A DNA stretch of 64,000 bases. Origin: Canna indica. Its lineage: Eukaryota; Streptophyta; Magnoliopsida; Zingiberales; Cannaceae. The position numbers and the translations under genes were made by a program. Positions 41,584-53,962 of this stretch are shown here, one piece after another (position 1 is the first letter of the stretch; each line of letters begins with the position of its first letter). The notes below the pieces were generated by a model. It saw only the letters and a program-made list of their open reading frames with translations. It was not told the origin of the DNA and ran no database searches. Location: NCBI GenBank assembly GCA_034359265.1, contig CP136891.1, positions 60,178,001 through 60,242,000 of the forward strand, read 5' to 3'.

Positions 41584-43200
41584 CACTACTAAAAACATCA
41601 TCATTTGCGACGACTAACGTGGTCGCAACGCCATCGCAAAATGGAAATTACGACGATATCAGCAGTCGTAAAATATCCGTTGCGAGTAGGCTCGTCGTAG
41701 ATTCTAAGCGACCGCCACGCCACCGTCACCAATGATGCATATATTGTGACTGCAGATATGCATCGCAAACCATCGCATACCTTTTTGTGACCAAAATGGC
41801 GACCGCACGTGACCGTCGCAAAGGCCATGACACTATTTTTTGCGATGATTTCATGCGACTATGTAGATGGGATCTGCGATGGCTTTGGCGGTCGCAAAAT
41901 AGTCGTATATAGATATATATTTTTTTTAAAAATAAAGAATATAAATTCTTGTTCCAATATTTAATTAAAATACAGACAAAAGATAGCAAATTATAATATA
42001 TAGATATCAAAATATTATTTACATCGTATTAAAACAATAATGTTTACATCATATCAAAATAAAATATAAAAAATGTACATCAATGATCAAGCGGCGGGGG
42101 AGGCGGCGTGGAGAGGGGTTGCGTGGGGAGCACATTAGTTGGCGTCGATGATGATGATGGATCTGATGTTGATGTCGTCACGCCGAATGATGGGGGAGGT
42201 GGAGGAGCCAGAGCACCAGGTATGAAAGAAGATATATGTGTCATGTACTGAGTCATCTACGCCATATGTTGAGCCATCTACGTCACAATATCTCTCATAG
42301 ACAGCATGCCATAGCAGTTTCAATCGCTGCTAATTGATCTTGATCCGCACGTGATGTTAATGGACCAGCGACGGAGGAGATGAAAGCAGACGACCCTGCA
42401 CCATGTGGTTGCAACAACGCCCGTGTGTGGGCCGTTGTGCCAATGCCATATACACGACCGTGGCCGACGCCTGCCACCTGCATCCATGCGTCAACATCAA
42501 GCTGATGCTGCGCAGGATCACCTCCCCGCTGGGTCACCAACTCACTATACGTGGCCTTTAAATAAAAGTAAATTAATTATACATAATAGAACTACATTTT
42601 TTTAAAAAATATTATCTTATATTACCAGTACCATCTCTAGCCTCCTACTGATGAACTCACCCCGGCGAGGACCATGCGGGTATCTATGTGTCTCCTCGAA
42701 GACCCTAAGAGGATCAGCAGGGATGAGCGTCCCCTACTAATCTCGCATCCCCTATAATAAAATAAATATAATTAGTTTTTCTATAATAATAGATGAATAA
42801 TAAAAAAAGTTATTAAATTACTTATCAATCGACGCTCATGGCTAATAAATGGGATGGACCCACTGGTATGTTGGGCAACGGATCCCTCGACCAACGTCAT
42901 CCGATTTTGGTGCACCGTCCGGGAGGCACCCTGTCATCCCTCCGATGCCCAAATGTTGCATAGCCGATCTCATACATCGACCTCTATCCAGATTAATCCA
43001 AGTCCCTTGAGCGCATCCATAGGTGTATCTCTGTTACCACCTATACTCACGCATGCCTCATCCTGCGCCCAATGGAGGATATCTTTGAAAAGCTTCTATT
43101 GTAAGCTTCCCAAGAATCCTTCACATGCGCCTCAATGGCCGGATCCCAGGTATATCGGGCCAACAAAAAGTGAACATTAGCTTGAAAAATTATGTCCGGT
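41584..43200 (-). mobile_element. CACTA remnant C with TNPA-like gene
   Basis: The left terminus CACTACTAAAAACATCATC is followed by many GCGACG/CGTCGCAA words in both orientations (41605-41900), the usual subterminal array. A decayed Transposase_24-type gene lies inside on the minus strand. The right terminus was not seen; DNA after 43200 is anonymous and then gypsy. Confidence 0.75.
42130..43195 (-). pseudogene. TNPA-like protein of CACTA element (Transposase_24)
   Basis: Minus-strand blocks in order: ARYTWDPAIEAHVKDSWEAY, SFFKDILHWAQDEAC, GLIWIEVDV, stop, DRLCNIWASEG, stop, RMTLVEGSVAQHTSGSIPF and ISHERRL. After a probable intron come VFEETHRYPHGPRRGEFISR and RLEMVL, then a second probable intron, then WMQVAGVGHGRVYGIG with a variable tail. 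This order (W..D...LC..W, NR....G..HT.GS..F..H..RL, F..TH.....G.F, GRVYG.G) is the plant TNPA/Transposase_24 signature. The protein binds subterminal repeats. Two stops fall where tryptophan codons (TGG to TGA) would be expected. The family name is from memory of motif order. Confidence 0.72.
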
Positions 43201-43689
43201 ATAGCTTTAGATCGCTAAACATAAAGCATGATAACTATTTACGTTAATATCTTAATAATAGTTGTTTCATAAATCCTAAAAGCTACAACTCAAATGAAAC
43301 GAACATGTGTCCATAAATATATCACCGAGTTATCAAAATTCAGAGAATGTACAACTCAAATGAAACAAAGGAAGAAGTAAATAAAGAGTCATCCCTAATG
43401 GCCAGACTAAATAAAGCAAGAAGTAATAACATAAAGCTTTATTTGGTTACACAACCAACTGCTCATGCTTGTGCTTGTGTTTTGCTTGTGCTTTTAAATG
43501 ATACTTTCCTCACATATGCTCAACATGCTTTATTTGGTTACATTTAAAGGTAGAATCCCCCCTTGGTTTTGCACTTCTACTTAAGTTTTGGTGGACAGTT
43601 TCTAAGTAAAAAAAACATGCATATTTGATAATCTATATCATGCTCATATAAAGGTGGTATGGCACACTAGCATGGTCTAATCTAGAATT
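43196..43689. other. Spacer between CACTA C and gypsy fragment
   Basis: No gene recognised. AGCTTTATTTGGTTACA-like words occur at 43436 and 43528, and AACTCAAATGAAAC at 43288 and 43353, so small direct duplications are present. Confidence 0.5.
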
Positions 43690-44425
43690 ACCCAACTCAT
43701 GACCTTGAGCTGGTAGCGGTGGTGTTCGCATTGAAGCTGAGGCGTCACTACCTTTATGGCGAGACTTGTGAGATATACACTAATCACAAAAGCCTCCAGT
43801 ATTTGCTCACCTAGAAGGAGTTGAACCTAAGGCAGAGAAGATGGCTGGAGCTGTTGAAGGACTATGATTGCACAATCATGTACCATATAGGGAAGGCTAA
43901 TGTGGTGGTAGATGCTTTAAGTAGGAAATCTATAGGCAGCTTAGCATATTTGGCGGTCAGGAGGAGGCCGTTGGCTCAAGAGTTGGCCTTATGCTTGGAT
44001 GGAGGAGCTGTCTTGGCAGTGTCAGAATCATATGCGCTAGTGGCCCACTTGAGAGTGCAGTCGGCGTTGGTTGACATGTTGTGGGCAGCGCAGGAGGAGG
44101 ATGTTTTTTGTGCACTCACTAAGGACCTGGTCAGGAGAGGAGATGCAGATAATGGGTTCAATGTGGACTCGGAGGGCGTCCTGAGGTTTAAGAACTAGAT
44201 TGTGGTACCATATATGGTAAAGGTTCACAAGCAGGTGCTGGAGATGGCTCATCGATCCACCTACCCTATGCATCTTAGAGCCACGAAGATGTACCAAGAT
44301 CTCAGGCAGATCTATTGGTGGAAAGGCGTGAAAAGAGAAGTGGCCGAGTTTGTGTCTAAGTGCTTAATGTGTCAGTAGGTGAAGACTGAGCATTTGAAGC
44401 CGACATGATTGCTCCAGAACTTAGT
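43690..44425 (+). pseudogene. Ty3/gypsy RNase H and integrase zinc-finger fragment
   Basis: Reads [37 protein letters not shown], stop, [19 protein letters not shown] and [14 protein letters not shown]: the RNase H of a gypsy polyprotein. Then come HRSTYPMHLRATKMY and WWKGVKREVAEFVSKCLMC, the HHCC finger of integrase. Single stops break it at about 43811, 44199 and 44377. The integrase core is missing, because duplication copy B starts at 44454, about 30 bases on. Confidence 0.85.
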
Positions 44426-44995
44426 GGTTTGTTCGGTTCAGTACCGCATTTCACCATTTTCATTTTCTTTAGCTTTCATACGCCTACGCTGCAAATGGTT
44501 TTGTGGCTTTAAAGTTTCTTGTGCTTGTTGGAAATAACTAGTTCTAATGAACTTAATAGGTTTGGCAAAAACCTATTCAAAGACCTTTGATGTAATTTCT
44601 ACAATTTCTGTAATTGTTACTTGCTTATACTGTAGCAATCTGTTCAATATGTTATTTTTGTAATTGTACTGAAAAGTATGTTATTTCACTTAGATTTTTA
44701 GTTGATTCTTCCTATTTAACTAGTCAACTGCATCACTCCAAATTCTTTGTTTGGTGTACTTCTTTTAGTACATGATGTGGATTCATTTTAGACATCATAA
44801 AGATTATCGATTATCCTTTATGTGATGGTTTCAATTGAGGTTTAAACAAGTCCATGACCTGAATTGTTACCAACCCTTGTCAATGCATACTTAGCTGTGA
44901 TTTTTAGCTTTTACTTGTATTTGTTCCTAGTATTGGTACTGGAAGAAAATTGGAGATACTGTCTCTTATCTTAAGCTTATTTATAATGACACATC

Positions 44996-45248
44996 TGTAG
45001 GCCAGAACACAATATAGAAACAAGAGAAAGAAGAAATCAAGAAGACGAGCTTGTGTAAAGAATCAGAAGTAGTAATTCTTATATCAACGAAGGATTACAA
45101 AGTTACTTCTTTTATACAAGAGTCAAGGCACTTCTTGACTTAGCAGAAAAGCGTTTGAACTAAACTGAAAAGAACAGAAAATACAACAGAGACTCTACTT
45201 CGAAAACCACATGCGAGCTGATGAAGATATGAGTCACAGGATTTAACA
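44996..45248 (-). repeat. 3' LTR of copia B
   Basis: TGTTAAATCC...GGCCTACA on the minus strand. It is almost identical to 1030-1282 and more distant from its own 5' LTR (49289-49555), as expected if duplication came after insertion. Confidence 0.92.
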
Positions 45249-45261
45249 CTCCCCTCTTGAC

Positions 45262-45531
45262 TCATATTTTCATAACACCGAATTTGAATCTAAAATTTTG
45301 AAAAGTATCAATGCTCAAAGGCTTCGTAAATATATCAGCAATGTGGTCTTTACTTCTGCATAAATTTAACTCAACCTTCTTTTCTGCAACCAGCTCTCGT
45401 ATGAAATGAAGTCTAGTATCAATATATCTAGAGTTCGAATGAAACACGGAATTTCTTATCGTTGCGAAAGCTGATTGATTGTCACAAAGCATCTCTGTAG
45501 GTCCTTGACACTTCTGATTAAGATCTTCCAA
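45262..45531 (-). pseudogene. Copia B RNase H, C-terminal part
   Basis: 89 residues identical in the visible motifs to the copy A piece at 1296-1565 (CDNQSA, HFIRE, DIFTKPL). Out of frame with the upstream part, as in copy A. Confidence 0.9.
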
Positions 45532-45583
45532 AATTCTTCTCAGCCATATGGCTTGGCGCTGTAGTGAGGGCTACATACTCAGC

Positions 45584-46729
45584 CTATGCAGTAGACAAGG
45601 CTGTTGATGCTTGTTTTTTAGATCCCCAGCTGATAGAACTAGTTCCACAGTTGAACACAAAGCCATATGTGCTCCTTCGATCATCCACAGATCTAGCCCA
45701 GTCGGAATAAGAATATTCGACGAGATCAAATGATACATTTCTATAATATATCAAACCATAGTCTAAAGTGCCTTTTATATACCTCATAACCCTTTTCGCA
45801 GCTGTCAAATGTTGAGTTCTAGGTATATGCATAAATCTGGAAAGCAAATTTACAGAGAAAACAATGTCGGGTCTTGTATGAGTTAAGTACATGAGACATC
45901 CGACAATTTTCATGTAATAACTAGCATCAATGGTTTCTCCTTCATTCAAACCCAGTTTAACTCCAACATTCATTGGTGTAAGAACTGGTTTACACTCATC
46001 CATTCCAAACCTATGAAGGAGATCTTTAGCATATTAGAGCTGAGACAAACTCACCCAATTTTCATGCTGAGAAATTTCCAAACCGAGGAAGTATCTCAAA
46101 CTTCCTAAATTAGTTATCTCAACGTTCTTAAATAACTTTTCTTTGAAGTTTGCTATCATCCTTTGATTGTTTCCTGCTAGGATTAAGTCATCAACATAAA
46201 GGCATATTATCAAGTTGTACTTATCATCATGTTTAACATACAAAGTATGATCATGAATGCTGTGTTTTAATCCACATGAAATAAAATAACTATCAATCTT
46301 GGAGTACCAGGCTCTCGTAGCCTGTTTCAGGCCATACAAGGCCTTCTTGAGCAGATATACCTTCCCTTCCTCCTTCACGAAACCCTCAGGCTGCTGAACA
46401 TAGACCTCTTCACTTAATTCCCCATTTAGAAAGGTTGATTTTACATCTAACTCAGACATTGACCACTGTTTGTAAGTAGCATAAGCCACCACTGTTCTAA
46501 TTGTGTCAATTCTAGCTACTGGAGCAAAAGTCTCCAAGTAGTCAATTCCTTCCTGCTGCACAAAACCCCTAGCCACATGACGAGCCTTGTATTTAGTGAT
46601 ATCACCTTCGGCATTGTACTTAATTTTATAAATCCATTTCAAACCTACAGCAATTTTATCACTTGGAAGATCAACCAACTTCCAAGTATCATGCTTCTCA
46701 ATAGAGTTTAACTCTTCTTTCATGGCCAA
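45584..46729 (-). pseudogene. Copia B reverse transcriptase/RNase H
   Basis: Two open pieces, 46729-46034 (HVARGF, LDVKSTFLNGEL, YGLKQATRAWY, LYVDDL) and 46003-45584 (NTRPDIV-like HTRPDIVF, SWGSKKQ, STA), are separated by a stop that copy A lacks (TTG to TAG near 46035). RT keeps YVDD. The STAEAEY motif is cut by a further stop in place of glutamate near 45583. Confidence 0.9.
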
Positions 46730-46756
46730 ACTCCATTTAGGATTACTGACTGCCTC

Positions 46757-47800
46757 CTAAAAGTTTAAAGGTTCATTAATTTGAGCAGTATTGCAGACCT
46801 CAGATTGAGCATAAATTTCCTGCAAACTTCTCATTCTTCGGGGTGGAGTTTCTTCATCAGAACTTGCAATACTTGGATCTTCTCCTTCTTCAGTATCAGC
46901 ATTTTCAAAACTATTTTCAGCCAAAGCTTCATCAGTTACAATATCACTGTTAGTACTTTCATCAGCAGAAAGTGTTGCTTCCTCTTCATCTGGTACAGAT
47001 ATCTGAACTTTTTGAGCAGTACTTGACTTTGTTTCCCAGTCCCATGACCTATCTTCAAAAATCTTCACATCTCTACTAACAACAAGCTTCATTGTGGTAG
47101 GATTAAACAAGCGATAAGGTTTAGATTTCTGGCTATATCTAACAAGAATGCAGCACTCTGAGTTGTCATCTAATTTCTTTCTCAATTGACAAGGAACCAA
47201 AGTGTAAGCTATGCTGCCGAAAACCTTAAGATGAGCAACCTTTGGTTTGCATTTATACACAGATTCATAAGGTGTTTGATCTCCAAGAGCAGTAGAATAA
47301 CATCTATTCACCAGATAGACAGTAGTTTGAGCAGCTTCTGCCCACAGAAATTTTGGCACATGTTTCTCCTTTAACATGCACTTTATCATTTCTACAATGC
47401 ACCTATTTCTTCTCTCTGCCACACCATTTTACTATGGTGTGTATGCAGTAGTTAATTGCCTTTTAATTCCATTAGTATTGCAGAAATCTTCAAATGAATT
47501 TGAGGTAAACTCTCCTCCCCTATCAGTTCATAAACACTTAATTTCTTTGCCCAATTCTTTTTCACATCTGAATTTGAACTCTTTGCATTTATCAAAAGCT
47601 TCATTTTTGGACTTAATGAACGCTATCCATGCATATATACTGAAGTCGTCAATGAATAAGATAAAGTAGCGATTACCACTGTAAGATGATTCTTGAAAAG
47701 GGCCATAGAGATCCGAATGTATCAGCTCCAAAGGTTCTTTGGCTCAGAAATCAGCTTTCTTTGGGAAGGCAGTCCTGCACATCTTCCCAAGAACACAACT
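46757..47800 (-). pseudogene. Copia B integrase
   Basis: 47731-47528 holds HSDLYGP and FIDDFS; 47422-46757 continues from AERRNRC through the linker to NEPLNF. The TGA before TDRGGEF and the TAG TAA pair before NGVAE match copy A exactly. Copy B has additional private stops at about 46756 and just upstream of 47731. Confidence 0.88.
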
Positions 47801-47803
47801 TCC

Positions 47804-48470
47804 TCAAGTGTAACCCTGATTTCCTTCAACCTGGTCTAAACCAATCACCATAGAAAGATCTTCTAGTTTCTTTATATAGTCAAAATTAACATGACCATAT
47901 ATGCAATGCCAAAGTCTGTTAACATTACACCTCTCAGCTTTAAGGGCGCACTTCACCTCGTGAGGATTAAAAGAGAAAAGGTTGTTCTCAGCAACTCTAA
48001 CTTTGATTAATTCAGAGGTTCTTGTGTTATCGGTATAGACAACACATGTAGTACCCTCAAACAGCAGAATGAAGCCCTCCTTCATCGGTTAACCAACACT
48101 CAGAAGACTCGAATCCAAATCTGGAACAAAAAGAACATTTTCGATAGTCTTATTTTTTTGTTCATCGACACATATGTCTCCTTGCCCCAAAGCTTTTCGA
48201 ATGTTGCCGTCACCGAATTTCACACTGGCAGTATACGGTTTGTCAAGCCTTATGAACCAGACTTCTTCAGCAGTCATGTGGTTACTACAACCACTATCAA
48301 TATACCAGATTAGGGTCTTATTTTCACGAATGCTTGCCATTAAAACGACCTCATCTTCCTTCTTTTCTTCAGCTAGGTTCGCTTGATTAACATGCTTGGC
48401 TTTTAGACGGCAAAATCTCTCAATATGGCCATATTTTTTGCAATAAAACACTGACTTTTCCTACGATATC
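47804..48470 (-). pseudogene. Copia B zinc knuckle and protease
   Basis: The protease motif reads WYIDSGCSNHMT, with the catalytic aspartate kept, unlike copy A. The knuckle is read as MFYCKKYGHIERFC in an open frame from 48451, but a one-base deletion before it puts it out of frame with Gag. A stop after LSVG (near 48088) separates the GAG-pre-integrase part. Confidence 0.87.
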
Positions 48471-48666
48471 TAGGTTTATAGTTACTAGAATCATGTAAAG
48501 ACTGACCTTTTTGATCCTTCTGTTCATTCTGATCATCATCAAAAGAGTCTTCCACAGGAGCTTTTCCTCTGGAATTCGAATTAGTCTTGGAGTAATACTG
48601 CTTTTGCTTTCTCTTGTCATCTCTGTGACTGGTCTTGAGAGCTTGTTCAAGCCTCTTCTCTTCATG

Positions 48667-49260
48667 TCATTTCATTCTCTCAAAATGGGATAGGAGAGAA
48701 CCCAACAATTCATCTGAGGTAATCTCTTCAATGTCATTTCCTTCCTTGATGGCAGCAACTACATGATCGAATTTCTCTGGCATACTCCTGAGAACTTTCT
48801 CTACTATGCAAAGTTCAGTAACCTCTTCTCCGTTTCTGCGCATCTGATTAGCCATTTCTATTACCTGAGCATAGTATGCATTGATGTCTTCATCCTCACG
48901 CATGAAAAGGCTCTCGAATTGACGACGCAGAGTCTGACACTTCACTTTTTTCACCTTGGTAGTGCCTTGGAAAGTATTCTTTAGAATCAGCAACGCATCG
49001 TGAGATGTTTCGGCTGATGAGATTCTCTTGAACATTTTAGAATCGACGGCTTGCTGAATATGGCTGAGAGCCTTCGCATCTCTCTTTCTTGTTACTCGCA
49101 GAGCACTAACGGTCAAGTTTTCCTCTAAGAAACCATTACTCACCAGTTCCGACAAATATTGAGATATGAAGAACATCCGCATCATGATGCTCCTGTCTTC
49201 GAACTCTATCCCATCGAACCTCGGAACTGAAGGATTTACTTGATTCATTGCTGCAGCCAT
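48667..49260 (-). CDS. Copia B Gag-like protein
   Basis: About 197 residues from the ATG at 49260 (MAAAMNQVNPSVPRFDG). Same family and same terminal TGA after SHFERMK as copy A. Differences from copy A include EDRSIMMR for EDWSIMMR (a conserved tryptophan lost) and SEL for WEL, so the product is probably impaired. Confidence 0.83.
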   Translation of the reverse strand: MAAAMNQVNPSVPRFDGIEFEDRSIMMRMFFISQYLSELVSNGFLEENLTVSALRVTRKRDAKALSHIQQAVDSKMFKRISSAETSHDALLILKNTFQGTTKVKKVKCQTLRRQFESLFMREDEDINAYYAQVIEMANQMRRNGEEVTELCIVEKVLRSMPEKFDHVVAAIKEGNDIEEITSDELLGSLLSHFERMK

Positions 49261-49288
49261 CAGGATGAAGATTGGCTCTAGTACCAAT

Positions 49289-49555
49289 TGCAGGACAGAA
49301 CATAATATAGAAACAAGAGAAAGAAGAAATCAAGAAGACAAGCTTGTGTAAAGAATCATAAGTAGTAATTCTTATATCGAACAAAAGATTACAAAGTTAC
49401 TCCTTTTATACAAGAGCCAAGGCACTTCGTGACTTAGCAGAAAAGCGTTTGAAGTTTGAACTAAACTAAAAAGAACAGAAAATACATAGAATAAGTAGAC
49501 TCTACTTCCAGAACCACATGCGAGCTGATGAAGATATGAGTCACAAGATTTAACA
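49289..49555 (-). repeat. 5' LTR of copia B, with adjacent primer site
   Basis: 267 bases, partner of 44996-45248. The primer-binding site just inside (49275-49286) reads TGGTACTAGAGC, one base different from copy A. Confidence 0.9.
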
Positions 49556-52500
49556 ACATCAACTAGTATCATCTTTGAAAAGTGATGTTCTGATATCCAT
49601 ATTGCATTTAATCCAAGCCTTTGGGTACATTAAATTGATGTGGCTTGCTACATTAAATAACATTCATCCCACACAAGTTTGCCTTTCCTATCTAATGAAT
49701 AGGACAAAGTTTTTACATGCTCTTTAATTGTTCAAGACTAGTACATCTCTTCAGGTTAATGCTGACTTTATTGTGTCCTCATCATAATTTCATTATAGAT
49801 ACAACTTTGTGTTCTTGAGAATCAGTTTATAACTGTTCAGGATGGGTAAGATATATCTCTGGATCTATTTAGTTTATAAATATTTTTATGAACACATTTT
49901 TATGAACGCATCATGGGATCAACATTTTCATATTTGTTATATTCCTTCAAGGAGGGCAATTCATTTGTGGCTTCCAGTTTATTGATATTTGCAATATTTT
50001 TTTATATTTATTCTCATCACAAATAGCTTGTTTCCATTACTGTCTTTTTTAATTAAAATCTTGTGCTTGCTATTGTTTATATACTTTAGTGCATCTTGTG
50101 GTTTCATCCCTTCCTCCCCCATTTACCTCTTCCCCTCTCAGCTTCAATGCTCCTCTTCTCTGCATTCAACTTAGAAGGCCAATACTTCAGGGACCCTTCC
50201 AAGAAAATGAAGGTGAACTACTTGGAGTACAACATCAACAAGGAAGAGACAACTATTTAGATTTTAGACGATAACTGTGTCTCATGGCATATCCTTTAAT
50301 CATATTTGCAGTAACATGAACTCTACAGTCTCATGGTATCATAAATGCAGTTACCATGAACTCTACAGTCACTGAGTTATTCAAGTCTTCAGCTTAATCT
50401 TCTTAGATTTATTTTCTGTGGGTATCTTTTCATTACCTTATTAATGTTTTCTATAGGATGCATGGACTGAATTAGGTTGTCCTTGTGGAATCCATCAAAA
50501 GCAGGTCAGTAATTCTGCTGTTTGGATTATGATTTAACTATGATTAACCATTCAAAGAGTACACTATAAGGATTCTTGTGCATCTTTTATTTTTTTCAAA
50601 AATATTGCTCAAATTTCCAGAGAATGAAATCTACAGTCATGAATTTTAGTGCTTCATGGATTAATGTATGCCAGGTCTGAATCAAGCTTACCAATACTTT
50701 AAAATGAAAATGGAGAGAAGAACCTATTGTAGTAATTGAATTATCATATATTACAAGTCTGAGTAGTGCTTCAATTTGCAGGAAACTAGAAAATACTACC
50801 TTAGCCAACTTCTGGTATTTGGAGGACTAACTAGTGGTTAAAGTCTATAGTTTAGAGCTAAATTTGATGAAAGTTTTGATTCACAAATAGATATGATGGG
50901 TCATAGTTGTTTTATTCGTATCCAAACTTAGCTATCTTAAATCTTACACGTCATTGCTATAAGAATAATTAAGAACTGATTTTAACATTTTAATGAGTTA
51001 AGACTTGGTAAATTACCAAAATTGAGAATTTGGTTCAATTTTCAAAAGTTTCTTCACCTTTATTTAGTCATGTAGAAATGTAACAGTGTATTAGATATAA
51101 ATTTGAAGAAAAAACTAAGAACAATTAAGAGCTCAATTGCTTGTTATTTCAACCATTTTTTTATCAACTTGTTTCAGTTTGAAACACACGAAAACTTTAC
51201 TCCACAAGGGTCATTTGCACTTCTTAAATTTTAACCAAGGGTTAATTATACTTTCCTAGCTAGGTAAGACAATCACCATGATGGGCACCAACACCAAAAT
51301 TTACAGACACAAAATTCTCCTCCTGGATCAGATTTTGATAATAAAAGTGTTTTGCCTAGAAAATTCAAATTTACTTCTCTCCTAAACAAAAATGGTGAAC
51401 TCAATGGTTTATTAGCTGGAGGGTTCAGGGACTCACTACAAAACAAAAATGTTTAGGTCTAGAAAATCTAAGGGAATATTATACTACATCTATCTGAACC
51501 CATGGGCGCATTGTCCTTTTATATTTGATTATCAAATATCAACTACACATTTGGTGAGATGTGCAAGCTTTTTTACAGTACTCATAGTCCACCAAATTCT
51601 TGAATTAATTCGAAATACCAAGCTTAATTTGCATGAGATTGAAAATACTTGAAACTTAACTTTGATCCTTCTCTTGTATCATTAGTCTTAATTAGAGTCC
51701 ATAGCTTTTTACGCAAGGATAGTGCTTTTATTTTGTTCTTCAACTTGGCCCTTTTTTAGTTGTTCAGTTGTTTGAAATACAGATGTGATGACCTTATTAT
51801 TGATATGGTTCTGATAGAAATTTATTAGAAGTTAAGGTTTATTATCCATTTACATAGCTCATGTTCTTTCTAAACTTTTTAGTCATGTTTGCAGGACATG
51901 CTAAAACTCTCATCTTTGTTGTTCTAAAGCTAGAGTAGACCAAATCTGCTATATCTCCAAGTTCTATTATTATTAATAGAGTAAGTTGCCTTAGTGTTAA
52001 AATTGTTTGCTTTGGCATGAACATGTTATTACTAACAGAGTTGCTTTCAACATGTGTTCTGCTTCTTTTTCAGTTATAAGCTATTATGTAAGTTGTTTCA
52101 TTGTTAGGTAAAGTAGGAGAAGTTGGTTTTCAAGGAATTCTGGTTACCAATGATCTTTTAAGTCATATTTTAATGTCTCATGATTCTTATAGTTAGTTAA
52201 TATTTTTAGGTAAATATGTCATTGGAATTGTCAAACAATTAATATTTCATTTGAATAGATATCTCCGTCAAAGAAACATTTGAATAGATATGGGAATGAA
52301 GTGGGGCATTGGTCAATAGACAAATCCTTATATGTCGATCCTTAGAAATGCCTGTTAATGAGTGTGTTTAAGGCTTAGGCAATTAAAACTCCAGCACTTC
52401 TAATCAAGATTCCTAATACATTTGCAACTCGTTTTTATATTTTCATTACATATCATACTTAATTAGTAGTAACAATTTTGGAAACTTTATCCCCTTTTTT

Positions 52501-52828
52501 TTATAGAAAAGAATTCTTGAATGCATAAGTACATAAGATACTGCTCATAAATAGTGAATGGTAGATCATTAACTGTTGCATTTTTATTTTGCACATTATA
52601 TGTTTTTATAATAGCTTTTTGTTAGCTTTTTTAGCTTCTATTTTTTAAACTGGAGACTTTAATTTCAGAATATGTCTATCATAAATCCATTTGATGCATG
52701 TGCTTGTGGTAATATTCTTAATAAACATCCAGAACAAATTTGTATTCTCAACCTTTCGATCAATTATTTAAAACTTAAGTCTTTAGAGAAGACATAATCC
52801 ATTAACTTGTATCCCTAACACCTTTCAG
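49556..52828. other. Copy B counterpart of 5591-9361
   Basis: Non-coding apart from the coding-like patches described for copy A. The exon-like piece at 8776-8859 and the main sucrose-phosphatase exon are missing: the sequence jumps at about 52704-52708 from GCATGTGCTTG to TGGTAATATTC. Confidence 0.8.
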
Positions 52829-52876
52829 GTCAGCAATGCCCAGGAGGAGTTGCTGCAATGACATGCTCAAAATACA
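52829..52876 (+). pseudogene. Sucrose-phosphatase exon remnant, copy B
   Basis: Only the short exon VSNAQEELLQ, stop, HAQN remains. The premature stop (TGG to TGA) is shared with copy A, so decay began before duplication. Confidence 0.75.
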
Positions 52877-53236
52877 AAAGTGGCCTAATTATATTCATCT
52901 TTATTCCGCTTTAAATTTTTTGGGCACTCTGTTTTGAAGTCTTCTTGGACATTCCTACAATTTTTCTATGTTGTGTTATCTTTCTATACAGTGTTAGCTT
53001 TACATGTTAACAACTTTAGGTGTTTGATTGGACGAAATGGAATAAATAATGAGAACACTATTTTCCAACTTCTTTTTGTTTTCCTGAGAATAATATTTCT
53101 TAAGATCAATATTTTAATATATATAATATAATATAACATATATTAATTCATTTTAATATATAATATTATATATATGTAAATTATATATATTAATTGTATA
53201 TTATATATTAATTTTATATTATATATTAATATTTGG

Positions 53237-53610
53237 GACGCAAAGACATGCATCATGAATATTAGTTGGGAGACACTTTTAGTAAAAACATTGCGAGTAG
53301 CATTGGAGATGCATCTAAAAAGCATCTCCGCTAGAAATCACTGACGCTAGGCCTTTGTGTCTTGAATAAGCAAGTTTTATAGGAGACGCACCTAAAAAGT
53401 GTCTTCGTCGAAAATCACTAATGCGAAGCTTTTAGTAAAAACATCGTGAGTTGCATTAGAGGCGCAACTAAAAAGCGTCTTCGCCATAAATCACCTACGT
53501 TAGACCTTTACGTCTCAAAAATTATTGGGAAGACAATGATCTGAGATGCTTGTAAGTAGCATCGGGAGATAATTAGTCACGCAAAAAAGCATCCTTAAGA
53601 GAAAAAAAGA
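53237..53610. repeat. GACGC-rich repeat, copy B
   Basis: Matches 9735-10110 with about 2-3 percent differences. It is preceded by a TATATATTAAT tract that is longer than in copy A. Confidence 0.7.
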
Positions 53611-53689
53611 CGTCTCCATTTGTTATATTTGTAATAATGCTTGTGTGGGATGATTATGTAGAAGCATTTGATCTCTTCTTTGTCTTGTT

Positions 53690-53962
53690 CTTTAATTAAG
53701 AGCAATTTTTCTTAATCCGACCCTTCTCTCGGCACAAATAGCAAATGACTTTCCTCTTTCACCCTTTTTAGTTGCTCCTTTGACTAGAAGCACTTTGGGC
53801 ATCAAAATCATAGTTAGCATTGGAGGAATGACCATTATCATCACTACTCTCAACAAATGTTCTAAGTTCTTTGGTTTTGGTGAAATCATATAACATATTT
53901 CAACTAGCCCAAACATCAAAAGCGGAGATGCAATGCATGATCTTTTCAAATATATGATTTTT
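53690..53962 (-). pseudogene. Copia Gag zinc-knuckle remnant, copy B
   Basis: The same decayed knuckle region as 10190-10470, with a few substitutions (e.g. GRVKKNC-like reading near 53710). Confidence 0.6.

Larger units (their letters stand above)
44996..49555 (-). mobile_element. Ty1/copia LTR retrotransposon, copy B
   Basis: The same insertion as 1030-5590. Here the flanking target duplication is exact, ACATC at 44991-44995 and 49556-49560. The shared position, shared stops and shared RNase H frameshift show that the element was already in the segment before duplication. It has more breaks in pol than copy A but keeps the protease aspartate. Confidence 0.95.

Noticed and set aside
42405..43180. 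Plus-strand frames in the CACTA C element
   Set aside because: The minus strand carries ordered TNPA-like motifs; the plus frames are their complement.
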